Of a stretch of DNA of 64,000 nt, positions 1 to 9,010 are shown in pieces (positions within the stretch are counted from its first letter, which is position 1; every line of letters begins with the position of its first letter). The position numbers were made by a program, and so were the translations under genes. The notes beneath the pieces were generated by a model. The model was not told the origin of the DNA and searched no databases. It saw nothing but the letters and a program-made list of their open reading frames with translations. Origin of the DNA: Candidatus Methylomirabilota bacterium (GTDB taxonomy: Bacteria; Methylomirabilota; Methylomirabilia; Methylomirabilales; Methylomirabilaceae); contig JAGWQH010000103.1 in assembly GCA_028870115.1 (NCBI GenBank), positions 1-64,000 on the forward strand, given 5' to 3'.

Positions 1-937
1 CGGCCTGGCCGCCCAGCCGCCCTTCGGTGCCGACCTCGCGGGCCACGCGGGTGACCTCGGAGGCGAACGACCCCAACTGATCCACCATGGTGTTGATGGT
101 GTCCTTGAGCTGCAGGATCTCGCCCATCGCCTCGACGGTGATCTTCTTCGACAGGTCGCCGGTGGCGACGGCGGTGGTCACCAGGGCGATGTTGCGCACC
201 TGGGAGGTGAGGTTGCCGGCCAGAAGGTTCACGTTGTCGGTCAGGTCCTTCCAGGTGCCCGAGACACCCTTGACCTCGGCCTGGCCGCCCAGCCGCCCTT
301 CGGTGCCGACCTCGCGGGCCACGCGGGTGACCTCGGAGGCGAACGACCCCAACTGATCCACCATGGTGTTGATGGTGTCCTTGAGCTGCAGGATCTCACC
401 CCGAGCGTCTACCGTAATCTTTTGCGACAAGTCGCCACGCGCCACAGCCGTCGTAACCGCCGCGATGTTGCGGACCTGGCCGGTCAGGTTGGCCGCCATG
501 CCGTTGACATTATCGGTGAGGTCTTTCCAGGTGCCGCCTACGCCGGAGACGACCGCCTGGCCGCCCAGTTTGCCTTCGGTGCCGACCTCGCGGGCCACAC
601 GGGTGACCTCGGAGGCGAAGGAACGGAGCTGATCCACCATCGTATTGATGGTCTCTTTAAGCTGGAGGAACTCGCCGCGCACGTCGACGGTGATCTTCTT
701 GGACAGGTCGCCGGTGGCGACAGAGATCGTCACATCCGCGATGTTGCGGACCTGGCCGGTCAGGTTGGCGGCCATGCCGTTGACGCTGTCGGTCAGGTCT
801 TTCCAGGTCCCGGCCACGCCGGAGACGACCGCCTGGCCGCCCAGCTTCCCCTCCATCCCGACCTCGCGGGCCACGCGGGTAACCTCGGAGGCGAAGGAGC
901 TGAGCTGGCTGACCATGGTGTTGACGACCTTGGCGGT
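1..937 (-). repeat. Tandem 276-bp repeat encoding HAMP units
   Basis: The same anchor (CTGGCCGCCC) recurs at 5, 281, 557 and 833, an exact 276-base (92-codon) period. Nucleotide identity between neighbouring copies is high over long stretches, for example in the blocks encoding [13 protein letters not shown] and [12 protein letters not shown]. The reading frame is kept. The array continues past the left edge. Confidence 0.9.
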
Positions 938-1363
938 GCTGAGGAATTCGCCGTCGAGGGATTTGCCTTCCACCTCCAGCGGGACGGCCTGCGACAGGTC
1001 GCCCCGCGCCACGGCCCCGATGACGCGGGCGATTTCGTTGGTGGGCCGCGCCAGATCGCTGACGAGGGTGTTGAACGAACTCACCGTCCGTCCCCATGCG
1101 CCGCTCCCATTACTCAATGAGGCGCGTACGGCGAGCTTCCCCTCCTTGCCCACCACCTTGCCGACGCGGTCGAATTCCGCAGCCATCTGTTCGTTGACCT
1201 CGATGACCTCGTTGAGGAGGTCAGCCGCCTTCCCCGCCACACCGGTCAGCCCGAGCGGCATACGCGCGGAGAAGTCGCCTTTCTTGAAGGCCCGCAGGAC
1301 GTTCAACAGTTCATTCATATCCAGAGTATCCGTCCCACCTCTGGTCGCCGGCTCTGTTGGCAT
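1..1363 (-). CDS. Multi-HAMP signalling protein (N-terminal part; likely sensor kinase), runs off left edge
   Basis: Reading leftward from an ATG preceded by AGGAGG, 454 codons stay open to the window edge, so the C-terminus is missing. The visible part has no membrane segment and is a chain of HAMP modules. A divergent first unit (about residues 1-150) is followed by near-identical 92-residue units carrying motifs such as [20 protein letters not shown] and [12 protein letters not shown]. Soluble poly-HAMP arrays of this type usually precede GAF and histidine-kinase/receiver modules (the group III fungal Nik1-like or bacterial hybrid kinases), but the output domain lies outside this window. 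It is the last visible gene of the chemosensory region, separated from the kinase upstream by about 700 bases that include AT-rich DNA, so it may have its own promoter. Confidence 0.85.
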   Translation of the reverse strand, partial: MPTEPATRGGTDTLDMNELLNVLRAFKKGDFSARMPLGLTGVAGKAADLLNEVIEVNEQMAAEFDRVGKVVGKEGKLAVRASLSNGSGAWGRTVSSFNTLVSDLARPTNEIARVIGAVARGDLSQAVPLEVEGKSLDGEFLSTAKVVNTMVSQLSSFASEVTRVAREVGMEGKLGGQAVVSGVAGTWKDLTDSVNGMAANLTGQVRNIADVTISVATGDLSKKITVDVRGEFLQLKETINTMVDQLRSFASEVTRVAREVGTEGKLGGQAVVSGVGGTWKDLTDNVNGMAANLTGQVRNIAAVTTAVARGDLSQKITVDARGEILQLKDTINTMVDQLGSFASEVTRVAREVGTEGRLGGQAEVKGVSGTWKDLTDNVNLLAGNLTSQVRNIALVTTAVATGDLSKKITVEAMGEILQLKDTINTMVDQLGSFASEVTRVAREVGTEGRLGGQA

Positions 1364-1570
1364 AGCGTGTCCTCCTGAAGACATCTCACCGTGATATCGA
1401 TTCGGTACCACCTATGGCTTGGCGCCGCCCCCCTGCTCACTCATCGCGGACAGCCGAAATACCGGGGGCGCGCGGAATTGATGGCGAAACCAACGGGAAA
1501 TACTAGCGAGAAGAATATGCGCGCCACATGAACCGATCCTGTCGCGGTAATCGAATGTAAGCTGCCGGAA

Positions 1571-1640
1571 GGGCCACACAGTAACCATCAGCAAGACCCG
1601 CTCAACGTCGTTGAGAGGCAAGACATAGCGCCGCCACTCT
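1571..1640 (-). pseudogene. Relic of a cheW gene
   Basis: The translated minus strand reads LPLNDVERVLLMVTVWPF, matching the LNNVERVLPMVEV segment of the intact CheW at 12515-13030. The DNA match is also clear: the stretch around CAAGACCCGCTCAACG is shared, and similarity extends about 50 bases with few mismatches. Nothing CheW-like continues on either side in any frame. It is best read as a leftover of a duplicated or rearranged cheW, lying between the kinase gene and the HAMP gene. Confidence 0.6.
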
Positions 1641-1704
1641 TGACTCCGGTCTATACACCGCGGGAAGGAACGACTCGAAGAATCCCGCAAGCCGCGAAAT
1701 CTCT

Positions 1705-1725
1705 GGGGGGGGGGGAGGGGGGGAG
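1705..1725 (+). repeat. Homopurine G tract
   Basis: Eleven G, one A, seven G, then AGG. It lies in the non-coding stretch beside the cheW relic. It could be a G-quadruplex or slippage site, or simply degenerate DNA; no function is claimed. Confidence 0.6.
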
Positions 1726-1861
1726 GCATGCAGAATGAGCCAGGCCAGACATCTTCGGCTGCCATCGTGGCAGGCCAAGCGGAAGGGTTGTTGTGGGGAG
1801 ACCACCTCGTTCATCATCGCCGTGGCATCACCCTGGTGAAGCAATGTCAGTGCAGTCTCAT

Positions 1862-2040
1862 CAATCCATGCACACTTATATGACCGTTGTTACTGGTACA
1901 TTTAAATTAGTCCATTCAGTCTAATAGTCAAGATTTATTTCTTATACCGTCGATGTATCATTAATATTGCTACCTACACTCAGATTATATCTAATGTGAT
2001 GGCAAGATATATCTTGGGATTAATCTATCTCACTCATCGT
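1862..2040. promoter_or_regulatory. AT-rich island with 14-bp palindrome upstream of the HAMP gene
   Basis: About 180 bases are strongly AT-rich against a GC-rich background. They include the perfect palindrome CAAGATATATCTTG at 2003-2016. Flanking genes are both on the minus strand, so this lies upstream of the HAMP-array gene and could hold its promoter and an operator. No clear -35/-10 pair could be fixed. Confidence 0.35.
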
Positions 2041-2057
2041 CCCGTCTCTGGAGGCTC

Positions 2058-3995
2058 TTAGGAGGGTAATGGAAGAGTAACAGTGAGGGTACTTCCCTGA
2101 CCCTCTCCGGGAGAGGTGGCAGTTACGAAACCTCCGTGCAGCGCGACCAGGCGTTTGGTCAGAGCGAGACCAAGGCCGGTCCCCTGTTGCGGCTTTCCGA
2201 TGGAACTGTCTAACTGTGTAAACTCTTGGAAGAGTCGACTCAGATCCTCAGCCTTGATCCCGATACCGTTATCCTGTACAACAATCTCAACCCACTCGGG
2301 GGTTTCTGAGGTGTGTTCCGCTGCGCACCGCACTGTGCGTGCAGTGACCGTAACGGAACCGCTCGCTGGGGTGAATTTCACGGCGTTGCTCAAAAGGTTA
2401 TACAGAATCTGCTTGAAGCGGAGCGGGTCAGCCACCAGGATGTCAGGGGCCTCTCCCAGGTGCAGCGAGAGCGCCACCCCCTTCCCGTCGGCTTGAATCC
2501 GAAACTCTTCGAGGGCGGCCGTCAGGGCATCGGTAAGCTTGAACGCCTCAGGCCGTAACTCCAGTCGCCCCGCCTCGACCTTTGAGAGGTCTAACAGGTC
2601 GTTGATCAGTTGCAGAAGATGCATTCCGGAATTGTGGATGTGGCGAAGGAATCCTGCCTGCTTCTCGCTCATGGGACCATGGATCCCGGCCTCGAGGAGT
2701 TCTGAAAACCCAAGGATGCTGTTGAGCGGCGTCCGCAGTTCGTGGGACATGTTCGCGAGAAACTGCGATTTGTGGCGGGAGGCTTCCTCGGCCTTACGAG
2801 TCGCCTCCTGGAGCTGCGCATTCGTAGCCTGGAGCTCTCGCGTGCGCTCCTCAACTGTAGCCTCAAGCTGGACGGCTACCATGCGCTGCGTCTCATAGAG
2901 CCGCGCATACTCGATCGCGAGGGCAGCCTGGGTCGCGAAGAGCTGGAACAGCTCGCGCGTGGTGGGGTCGAGGGGGCGGCGGCTGTGCTTCCGGTCCCCC
3001 CCAAAAACTCCAATCGCCTGCCCCTGAACCACCAGGGGCACAATCGCGAACACCGGAGAGCTCAAGGCCTCAATCTGGTCATACGGTGGCTGGAGCCGGA
3101 GCGGCTCGGGGAGAGGTGCCCGGCCATCCCAGACAACCATCTGCTGGGTACGGTAGGCCTCGGCCAGTGCGCCTCCTGCCGGCCCAATCGGGACACAGAT
3201 CGCTGCGAGCGGCTCCTCTACCCCAAGGCTGGCCACTGCCCGTAGTTCACGCTGCTCTGGGTCGACAAGCAGGATATTGACGCGGTCCAGCTCCAACACT
3301 GTCTGGGCGGTCTCGAGGAGACGGTCAAGTCGCTCATGAAGTTCCAGCGGCATCTGGATCTCCAGACTCGCCAGATACAAGGCCCGCAGTACCTCCTGTT
3401 GGCGCTGAAGCTGCTGGGTACGCTCCTGGACCTTCGCCTCAAGATCCTTGGAATAGTTCTCCAGGCTCTTCTTCGAGTCTGTGAGTTGAACGTTCAGGTC
3501 GCAAATCTCTTCAAAACTGGCAAAGAGGAGCTCGATGATCTGCTGTTTGTCAGGGGAGATGGTGATGTCCCGGCCGTTCGCTCGCACGGCGACCTCCATC
3601 TCGAATCGACCCGCTTTTCGCAGCTCCAGGTGCTCAAATATCCGCCGGATCCGCTCCAAGAGGTAGTCGTCTTCGAAAGGCTTCGTAATGAAGTTATCGG
3701 CGCCTCGCTCCAGACCTTTGAGGATGTCGAGAGGTGTCTTTCGTTCAGTGAGGAGGACAAATGGAATTCGCTTGCTCGTCTCGCTCGACCTCACTGCCTG
3801 GCAGAAGGCGTAACCATCCATCTCGGGCATGATGACGTCGGAAATGATAAGGTCGGGCAGCGCCGACTGAATGCGCTGAAGCCCCTCGCGGCCATTTGCG
3901 GCCGTTTCAACCCGATAGTCCTCCCCCTCCAGCAGAAGGCGGATCCGTTCCGCCTGCGTCGGACTATCCTCCACCAAGAGAATCCTACGTTCCAT
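2058..3995 (-). CDS. REC-GAF-HisKA-HATPase hybrid sensor kinase
   Basis: 645 residues. An N-terminal receiver domain (1-125) has acidic pocket E9/D10, phospho-acceptor D53, T83 and K105. A coiled coil (about 160-205) follows, then a GAF domain (about 215-365), a second coiled coil, a dimerisation/phosphotransfer domain with the motif SHELRTPLN (H418), and a catalytic ATPase domain with N537, DNGIG (575-579) and a GTGLGL box near 604-609. No membrane segment is present, so it is cytoplasmic. The start has AGGAGG eight bases upstream. It lies 12 bases after cheB, in the slot taken by the diguanylate cyclase response regulator in Wsp-type operons. The inferred role is to receive phosphate from the CheA homologue on D53 and control a further His-Asp relay. 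Confidence 0.9.
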   Translation of the reverse strand: MERRILLVEDSPTQAERIRLLLEGEDYRVETAANGREGLQRIQSALPDLIISDVIMPEMDGYAFCQAVRSSETSKRIPFVLLTERKTPLDILKGLERGADNFITKPFEDDYLLERIRRIFEHLELRKAGRFEMEVAVRANGRDITISPDKQQIIELLFASFEEICDLNVQLTDSKKSLENYSKDLEAKVQERTQQLQRQQEVLRALYLASLEIQMPLELHERLDRLLETAQTVLELDRVNILLVDPEQRELRAVASLGVEEPLAAICVPIGPAGGALAEAYRTQQMVVWDGRAPLPEPLRLQPPYDQIEALSSPVFAIVPLVVQGQAIGVFGGDRKHSRRPLDPTTRELFQLFATQAALAIEYARLYETQRMVAVQLEATVEERTRELQATNAQLQEATRKAEEASRHKSQFLANMSHELRTPLNSILGFSELLEAGIHGPMSEKQAGFLRHIHNSGMHLLQLINDLLDLSKVEAGRLELRPEAFKLTDALTAALEEFRIQADGKGVALSLHLGEAPDILVADPLRFKQILYNLLSNAVKFTPASGSVTVTARTVRCAAEHTSETPEWVEIVVQDNGIGIKAEDLSRLFQEFTQLDSSIGKPQQGTGLGLALTKRLVALHGGFVTATSPGEGQGSTLTVTLPLPS

Positions 3996-4007
3996 AATCG
4001 TGACCTC

Positions 4008-5042
4008 CTAGCCGTGACTTACCAGGGAGCGGATCGCTCCCACGATCTGCTCCGGCGAGAGCACATGCTCGACCGCCCCCAGGCGGATGGCCTCTGCCGG
4101 CATCCCAAAAATTACGCAACTCTCCTCATCCTGGGCGATCGTCACCCCGCCAGCCTCCCGAAGCCGCTTGAGACCAGCCGCGCCGTCCCGCCCCATCCCG
4201 GTCAGGAGGATGCCGAGAGCGGATCGGCCAAAGGCCTCTGCCACTGACTGAAAGAGATAGGAAGCCGACGGGCAGAAACCGTCCTCGATCGGCTCCTTCG
4301 TCAACCGAATCCGGCCCTCCTTCGTGATCCCCGTCTGAGAACCCTCCGGCGCAAGGTAGACAGTGCCCGGCCGGGTCGCTTCCCCTGACTCGGCCAGCTT
4401 TACCGTGAGGCGAGTCCCCTCGGCGAGCCATTCGGCGAACCCCCCTGTGAACCCCGGCGCGATGTGTTGCACGACGAGGATAGGCGCCCAGAGGTCGCGG
4501 GGTAGCTTTGCCAGAATGTCAGCGATGATCTGAGGGGCGCCGGTGGACCCGCCGATTGCGATGAGTCTGATCGTTCCGTCCGCCATGGCCCAAAGCGGAG
4601 AAGGCGGCGTCGAACGTTCGCGCTTCGGCCATCGCCGGACTACCTTCACCTCCGCCATAAGCTTCACCGTCTCCAGGAGCCGCCGGGTACCCTCGGCCTG
4701 CGCCGAATGATCCGGGCCGCAAGGCTTTTCAACCACTGTTAAGGCGCCGGCCTTGAGGGCCTCGAAGGCTGTGGCCGCTTCATAGCGGGTGGAGCTGGCG
4801 CTGACCATCACGATAGGCGTGGGAACACGCTCCATGATCTGACGGGTCGCCTCATAGCCGTTCATCCGAGGCATGTGGACGTCCATCACGATGACGTCTG
4901 GTTTAAGCCGTTCGGCCTGCTCCACGGCGTCCAGACCGTCCCGGGCTGTGCCAACGACCTGAAGCGCAGGATCCTGGTTAAGCAAAAAGGTCAGATATTC
5001 CCGCACCGTCGCCGAATCATCGGCTACGAGTATCCGGATCAT
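4008..5042 (-). CDS. cheB: CheB: chemoreceptor glutamate methylesterase with receiver domain
   Basis: 344 residues from the ATG that follows GGAGGACGC; an in-frame start nine codons upstream lacks this site. The receiver domain (1-120) has D8/D9 and phospho-acceptor D54. A linker is followed by the methylesterase domain (about 155-340) with the catalytic triad S166 (GGSTGAP), H193 (VQHIAPG) and D286 (GMGRDGAAG). It removes methyl groups from receptor glutamates, working against CheR in receptor adaptation, and is activated by phosphorylation from CheA. It lies 35 bases downstream of the cheA homologue in the same operon. Confidence 0.95.
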   Translation of the reverse strand: MIRILVADDSATVREYLTFLLNQDPALQVVGTARDGLDAVEQAERLKPDVIVMDVHMPRMNGYEATRQIMERVPTPIVMVSASSTRYEAATAFEALKAGALTVVEKPCGPDHSAQAEGTRRLLETVKLMAEVKVVRRWPKRERSTPPSPLWAMADGTIRLIAIGGSTGAPQIIADILAKLPRDLWAPILVVQHIAPGFTGGFAEWLAEGTRLTVKLAESGEATRPGTVYLAPEGSQTGITKEGRIRLTKEPIEDGFCPSASYLFQSVAEAFGRSALGILLTGMGRDGAAGLKRLREAGGVTIAQDEESCVIFGMPAEAIRLGAVEHVLSPEQIVGAIRSLVSHG

Positions 5043-5077
5043 GCGTCCTCCGCTCTCCCCACCCCCCAACCCCTGCT

Positions 5078-7231
5078 TTACACCAGCCGACGGATGAACT
5101 CCAAGAGGCTCGATTGGTCAAAACTTGACTTGAGGATGTACGCGTTCGCGCCAACCTCGATCCCCCGCTCCTTGTTTTCTCGGGACTCCAGTGCAGTCAC
5201 CAGGACCACCGGAAGTTCGGACAGCTTCCGGTCGGCCCGTATCCGGGTTGTCAGATCGAAGCCGTCCATTCGGGGCATGTCCACGTCGGAGACGACAAGG
5301 TCGAACTCCTCAGTGTTGAGGAGCGTCCAGGCCTCCATCCCGTCTACTGCCACCTTTACCTGGTAGCCCGCCGCCTCCAGGAGGTTCTTCTCCATCGTCC
5401 GGGTGGTGATGGAATCGTCCACCACAAGCAGGACCGGCTGACGGTCTTTTTCCTCGTGTGCGACCGCTTTCACCGGTGGGCAAGTGATCTCTCGAATCGA
5501 CCTCAGGAGATCCGCGGGGCGGAGGATCAGCACCACCTGGCCGGTTCCCAGGAGGCCCGCCGCAGCGACATTCTTGACCCGGACGAGCGGGGGCCCGATC
5601 TCCTTCACCAGCACCTCCCGGTCCCCCAGGATCTCTTCGACCAGAAGCCCCACCTGCGCCTCGCCGGATTTCACGATAATGCACGGCCGCTTGCGTCCGG
5701 GCTCCGGCTGGTCTGCCGCCTCTGAAAGTCCGAGCAGTCCGCTGAGACGGGCGATGGAAAGCGGTTGGCCGTTCCAGCGGATCGCTTCGCGCCCCTCCAC
5801 GTGCTCGACCGCATCATGTGCGACGCGGATCGCTTGCTCGATGGCCTCGGTGGGAAGGAGGAAGGGCTGCCCGCCCGCCTGGACCAGAAGACCGCGAAAC
5901 GTCGTGATCGTCGCGGGGAGGATCGCTCGCACCGTCGTCCCCACTCCTGCCCGCGTCTCTGTCCGGATCTGGCCCCCCAGACGCTCCACTCGCTCCTTCA
6001 CGATGGCCAGACCCAAGCCGTGGCCTGAGAGATCGGTCACGATGGGGCTGGTACTGAGACCGGAGCGAAAGAGAAGGTCCAGGGTTTGGTCGCCCGTCAA
6101 CGCCTCCGCCGCCTCGGCGGTCAGGAGGCGCGCCCGAATCGCCGCCGCCTTTACCCGGCCCAGGTCGATCCCGTCCCCATCATCCTCAGCGCGGATCTCG
6201 ATGCGACCCCCCTCCAGCGCGCTGATGGTTACTACCACGCGCCCTCGACGTGATTTGCCCGCCTCTACCCTGGCTTCAGGCATTTCGATCCCGTGGTCGA
6301 TGGCGTTTCGCACAAGATGGATCAACGGCTCCTTCATCGCTTCCAAGACCTTCCGGTCCACCTCCAGGTCGGCCCCATAGGCCACCCACTCAACCTCTTT
6401 GCCGTGCGTTCGTGCCAAATCACGGACCATTCGCGGGAAAAGGTCCAGGACGGTTGAGCTGGGCGTGAGCCTCGTCCGCCGCAGCTCTTCATACAGGCCA
6501 TCCACCGCCCTGCTGATGGTCCGCTGATCGCCGGCAAGATGGCGAAGCAGATCCTCGGCCTGAGCCTCCACCGCCTGAAGTTCAGATCCCCATCCCCTGA
6601 CACCCGCTCTTAACCGCTTGAGCGCCTCGACCAGCGCCTTGGCTTCTCGCACCCGCTCATCGGCAGCGAGCTTTGGCACCAGAAGGTCTTCTGCCTGAAG
6701 AAGCAGGACGTCCAGCTTGGCCGTGGCGAGCCGGACGCTGTCCGCGTGGGGAATGGGAGATGGGGGTGAAGCGGGGGATTGGGGATTGGGGGTTGGGGGT
6801 TGGACTCTGATCCCTAACCCTTGATCCCTAACCCCCGTCTCATTCACCGCTTTCTCGAGGCATCGAATCAGATCAGGCACCACCGTCGAATCGGCGCTGC
6901 CTGCCAAGAGGCGGGCGACGCCATCGACTGCTTCCTGGAGGCGATTCAGGATCGGCTGGCTCAGTACGAGCTGGCCGCGTGTGGCTCGGCTCAGCACCGA
7001 CTCACACGCCTGGCAAATGGTCTCTACATCCATCAGGCTGACGGAGCGCGCGGCTCCCTTCAGCGTGTGGACCTCCCGAAACGTCGCCTCAACGACCTCG
7101 CACATCTCGGCAGGCGGCAACCCGCGGTCCAGCGCCAGCAGGTTCTCCGTAAGGGCCTGAAGATGCTCCTCGGCCTCGATCCGGAACGTAACCAGCAGCC
7201 GGGCCTTGAAGTCGTTCTCTCGATTCGCCAT
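5078..7231 (-). CDS. cheA: CheA-type histidine kinase with C-terminal receiver (CheA-REC hybrid)
   Basis: 717 residues. The N-terminal HPt domain carries H55 (EVHTLKGAAR). A proline-rich linker (about 145-163) stands where the CheY-binding P2 domain would be. The dimerisation region and ATPase domain include LVRNAIDHGIE (about 306-316), DDGDGID and GHGLGL. A CheW-like domain (about 440-580) docks it to receptors. A receiver domain at the C-terminus (598-717) has phospho-acceptor D649 and K701. Lack of P2 together with a fused receiver is typical of the Wsp/Frz/alternative-function class rather than flagellar chemotaxis. It sits between the mcp genes and cheB. Confidence 0.93.
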   Translation of the reverse strand: MANRENDFKARLLVTFRIEAEEHLQALTENLLALDRGLPPAEMCEVVEATFREVHTLKGAARSVSLMDVETICQACESVLSRATRGQLVLSQPILNRLQEAVDGVARLLAGSADSTVVPDLIRCLEKAVNETGVRDQGLGIRVQPPTPNPQSPASPPSPIPHADSVRLATAKLDVLLLQAEDLLVPKLAADERVREAKALVEALKRLRAGVRGWGSELQAVEAQAEDLLRHLAGDQRTISRAVDGLYEELRRTRLTPSSTVLDLFPRMVRDLARTHGKEVEWVAYGADLEVDRKVLEAMKEPLIHLVRNAIDHGIEMPEARVEAGKSRRGRVVVTISALEGGRIEIRAEDDGDGIDLGRVKAAAIRARLLTAEAAEALTGDQTLDLLFRSGLSTSPIVTDLSGHGLGLAIVKERVERLGGQIRTETRAGVGTTVRAILPATITTFRGLLVQAGGQPFLLPTEAIEQAIRVAHDAVEHVEGREAIRWNGQPLSIARLSGLLGLSEAADQPEPGRKRPCIIVKSGEAQVGLLVEEILGDREVLVKEIGPPLVRVKNVAAAGLLGTGQVVLILRPADLLRSIREITCPPVKAVAHEEKDRQPVLLVVDDSITTRTMEKNLLEAAGYQVKVAVDGMEAWTLLNTEEFDLVVSDVDMPRMDGFDLTTRIRADRKLSELPVVLVTALESRENKERGIEVGANAYILKSSFDQSSLLEFIRRLV
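6750..6833 (-). repeat. Low-complexity tandem words inside the cheA linker
   Basis: Short words such as GGGGATTGGGGATTGGG and the pair CTGATCCCTAACC / TTGATCCCTAACC repeat here. In the coding frame they give RDQGLGIRVQPPTPNPQSP. The length keeps the cheA frame open. It looks like a short repeat that spread into a tolerant inter-domain linker. Confidence 0.6.
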
Positions 7232-7246
7232 CGCTGAAACTCTCTG

Positions 7247-9007
7247 TTACCCGGTTCTCCGCCCATTGCCCGATACCCCGACGAGCCCCTTGAGCCCTCC
7301 GGCCTGCTCGTTCAGGGCTCGGGCGGCCTGTTCGACCTGTCGCGTCGAGGCCATGTTCTGGGTGGAGGCCTGCTGGATGTTCTGCATAGCATGCGCCACT
7401 TGTTCCATCCCCGCTACCTGCTGCTGAGCGGAGGCCAGGATCTGCTGGGCCGCCTGGGCGGACTCGGCCAGGCTCTCGGCCAGGAGTCGGATAGCCTCGC
7501 CGCCTCGGCCCGCCACGCCGACCCCGACCTCCGAGGCCTTGACGCCCTGCTCGGTCGCCATCACCGCCGCCTGCGTCGCCCGCTGGATCTCGTTGAGGAT
7601 CGCCCGCACCTGTGCCGTCGCCTGCTTGGACTGCTCGGCCAGCGCCTTGACCTCGGCCGCGACCACGGCAAAGCCCTTCCCGACTTCCCCGGCCTTGGCC
7701 GCCTCGATGGCAGCGTTCACGGCCAGAAGGTTCGACTGCTCAGCGAGGTCATTGACGCTGGCGATGATCTCGCCGATGGCCTGCCCCTGCTCGCTCAGGG
7801 CCAGGATCCGCTCCGCAATGGCCTCCATCCGCGCCTTGGTCTCCTGCATCCCCTTGATGCTCTCCTCTACGGCTCGCCGCCCGTCCTGGGAGACCATCGC
7901 GGTCTTCTGCGCGGCCTCCGTCACAGCGCGCGCCTTCTGGGCCGACACCTGCGCGGTCTGCTTCACTTCATCAACTGTCGTGGAGGTCTCCTGGACCGCC
8001 GTCGCCTCTTCCGCCGTCCCCGAGGCCTGCTGGGTGGTGGCGGCGAGGATCTCCGTACTCGTCGAGGAAAGCTGCCCGACCGCCTCCCGGATAGCCTGGA
8101 AGAGTTTGTCCCTTTCCTCCTCCGCCCGCTTGCGCTCGGTATCCATCCGATCGAGTGACACGGCGGTTGACCAAATCACGATGGCGAAAATGATGATGCT
8201 CGTTACGACGACAAGCGAGAGGCCAAACTCTGCCTCGTAATGCTCCGCCCGCTGGCCCTCCAATGTCAACCACCCCAGGACGAATGGGACCCCAATCGCG
8301 ACGAGCAACAAACGACGCGCGATGATGCCCCCCATACTTTCGTTTACGATTGCCGTCATGAGCCCACGGTCTGGACGCGCGAACATGATGCCGGCGCAGA
8401 GCACGACGAACGTCACCACCGTGTGAATGGCCATATTCGTGTAGGCGGCGACGCCATAGAGTGCTTTAACGTTGTAGGCATAACCCACCAGCGCCAACAA
8501 GGCAACCACCGCTGCGATGAGCGTGAGGATCTGAGCTGGCCGGCGGCTACGGTCGGTCTCCGAGTCCAGAAGCAGCAGCGCGCAGCCCACGAGCAGAAAA
8601 TTTACGGCAGTATTGGGTGCCATCCGGCCTGGTTGAGATGTTGCGAGAGCCCCGACCGCTTCCTTGAACAGCATCTGGTCGATGCCGAGATCTCGACTGA
8701 ACACGAATTGGGTAAGCGTGAGCAGGCCAACCAGGCCAACCGCGAAGGCACACCCTCGCGCGATGCGACGTGTTCGTTGCTCCTTAGATTGCGCCAGTGA
8801 GAGTCGCAGCGACACGCCGGCCAGAACGAAGGCGATCGCGGTATTGGCCTTCATCGTGACTAAGTTAGGCAGGACGCTTTTCAGCGTTGCGATGTCGAGA
8901 ATCCAGCCAACGAGTACCAGACAACCGATAAGAATAACGGTCGTACCGGAAGCGTATGACAGGTATCGGAGCGAAGAAACGAGAGGCGGATTGGTTTGAG
9001 TTGTCAT
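7247..9007 (-). CDS. Methyl-accepting chemotaxis protein with multi-pass membrane sensor
   Basis: 586 residues. The first 280 or so are very hydrophobic, with about seven or eight membrane-spanning stretches and no large periplasmic loop, so the sensor is probably the membrane domain itself (MASE-like). A long helical coil follows, then the receptor signalling hairpin with its conserved tip [16 protein letters not shown] and flanking [14 protein letters not shown]. Possible methylation glutamates lie in the helices on both sides ([11 protein letters not shown]). The cytoplasmic third is almost the same as that of the neighbouring receptor at 9011-10483, so the two arose by duplication. It probably drives the CheA homologue next to it. 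Confidence 0.92.
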   Translation of the reverse strand: MTTQTNPPLVSSLRYLSYASGTTVILIGCLVLVGWILDIATLKSVLPNLVTMKANTAIAFVLAGVSLRLSLAQSKEQRTRRIARGCAFAVGLVGLLTLTQFVFSRDLGIDQMLFKEAVGALATSQPGRMAPNTAVNFLLVGCALLLLDSETDRSRRPAQILTLIAAVVALLALVGYAYNVKALYGVAAYTNMAIHTVVTFVVLCAGIMFARPDRGLMTAIVNESMGGIIARRLLLVAIGVPFVLGWLTLEGQRAEHYEAEFGLSLVVVTSIIIFAIVIWSTAVSLDRMDTERKRAEEERDKLFQAIREAVGQLSSTSTEILAATTQQASGTAEEATAVQETSTTVDEVKQTAQVSAQKARAVTEAAQKTAMVSQDGRRAVEESIKGMQETKARMEAIAERILALSEQGQAIGEIIASVNDLAEQSNLLAVNAAIEAAKAGEVGKGFAVVAAEVKALAEQSKQATAQVRAILNEIQRATQAAVMATEQGVKASEVGVGVAGRGGEAIRLLAESLAESAQAAQQILASAQQQVAGMEQVAHAMQNIQQASTQNMASTRQVEQAARALNEQAGGLKGLVGVSGNGRRTG

Positions 9008-9010
9008 CGT

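Noticed and set aside
1-937. Possible CRISPR or satellite array
   Set aside because: The period is 276 bases with no unique spacers, and each unit translates as a HAMP module.
422-1394. Plus-strand frames across the HAMP array (232 and 249 codons)
   Set aside because: They reflect the repeated minus-strand coding sequence; their repeats have the same 276-base period and no known fold.
3336-4247. 303-codon plus-strand frame opposite the kinase and cheB
   Set aside because: It crosses the boundary of two well-supported minus-strand genes and has no recognisable domain.
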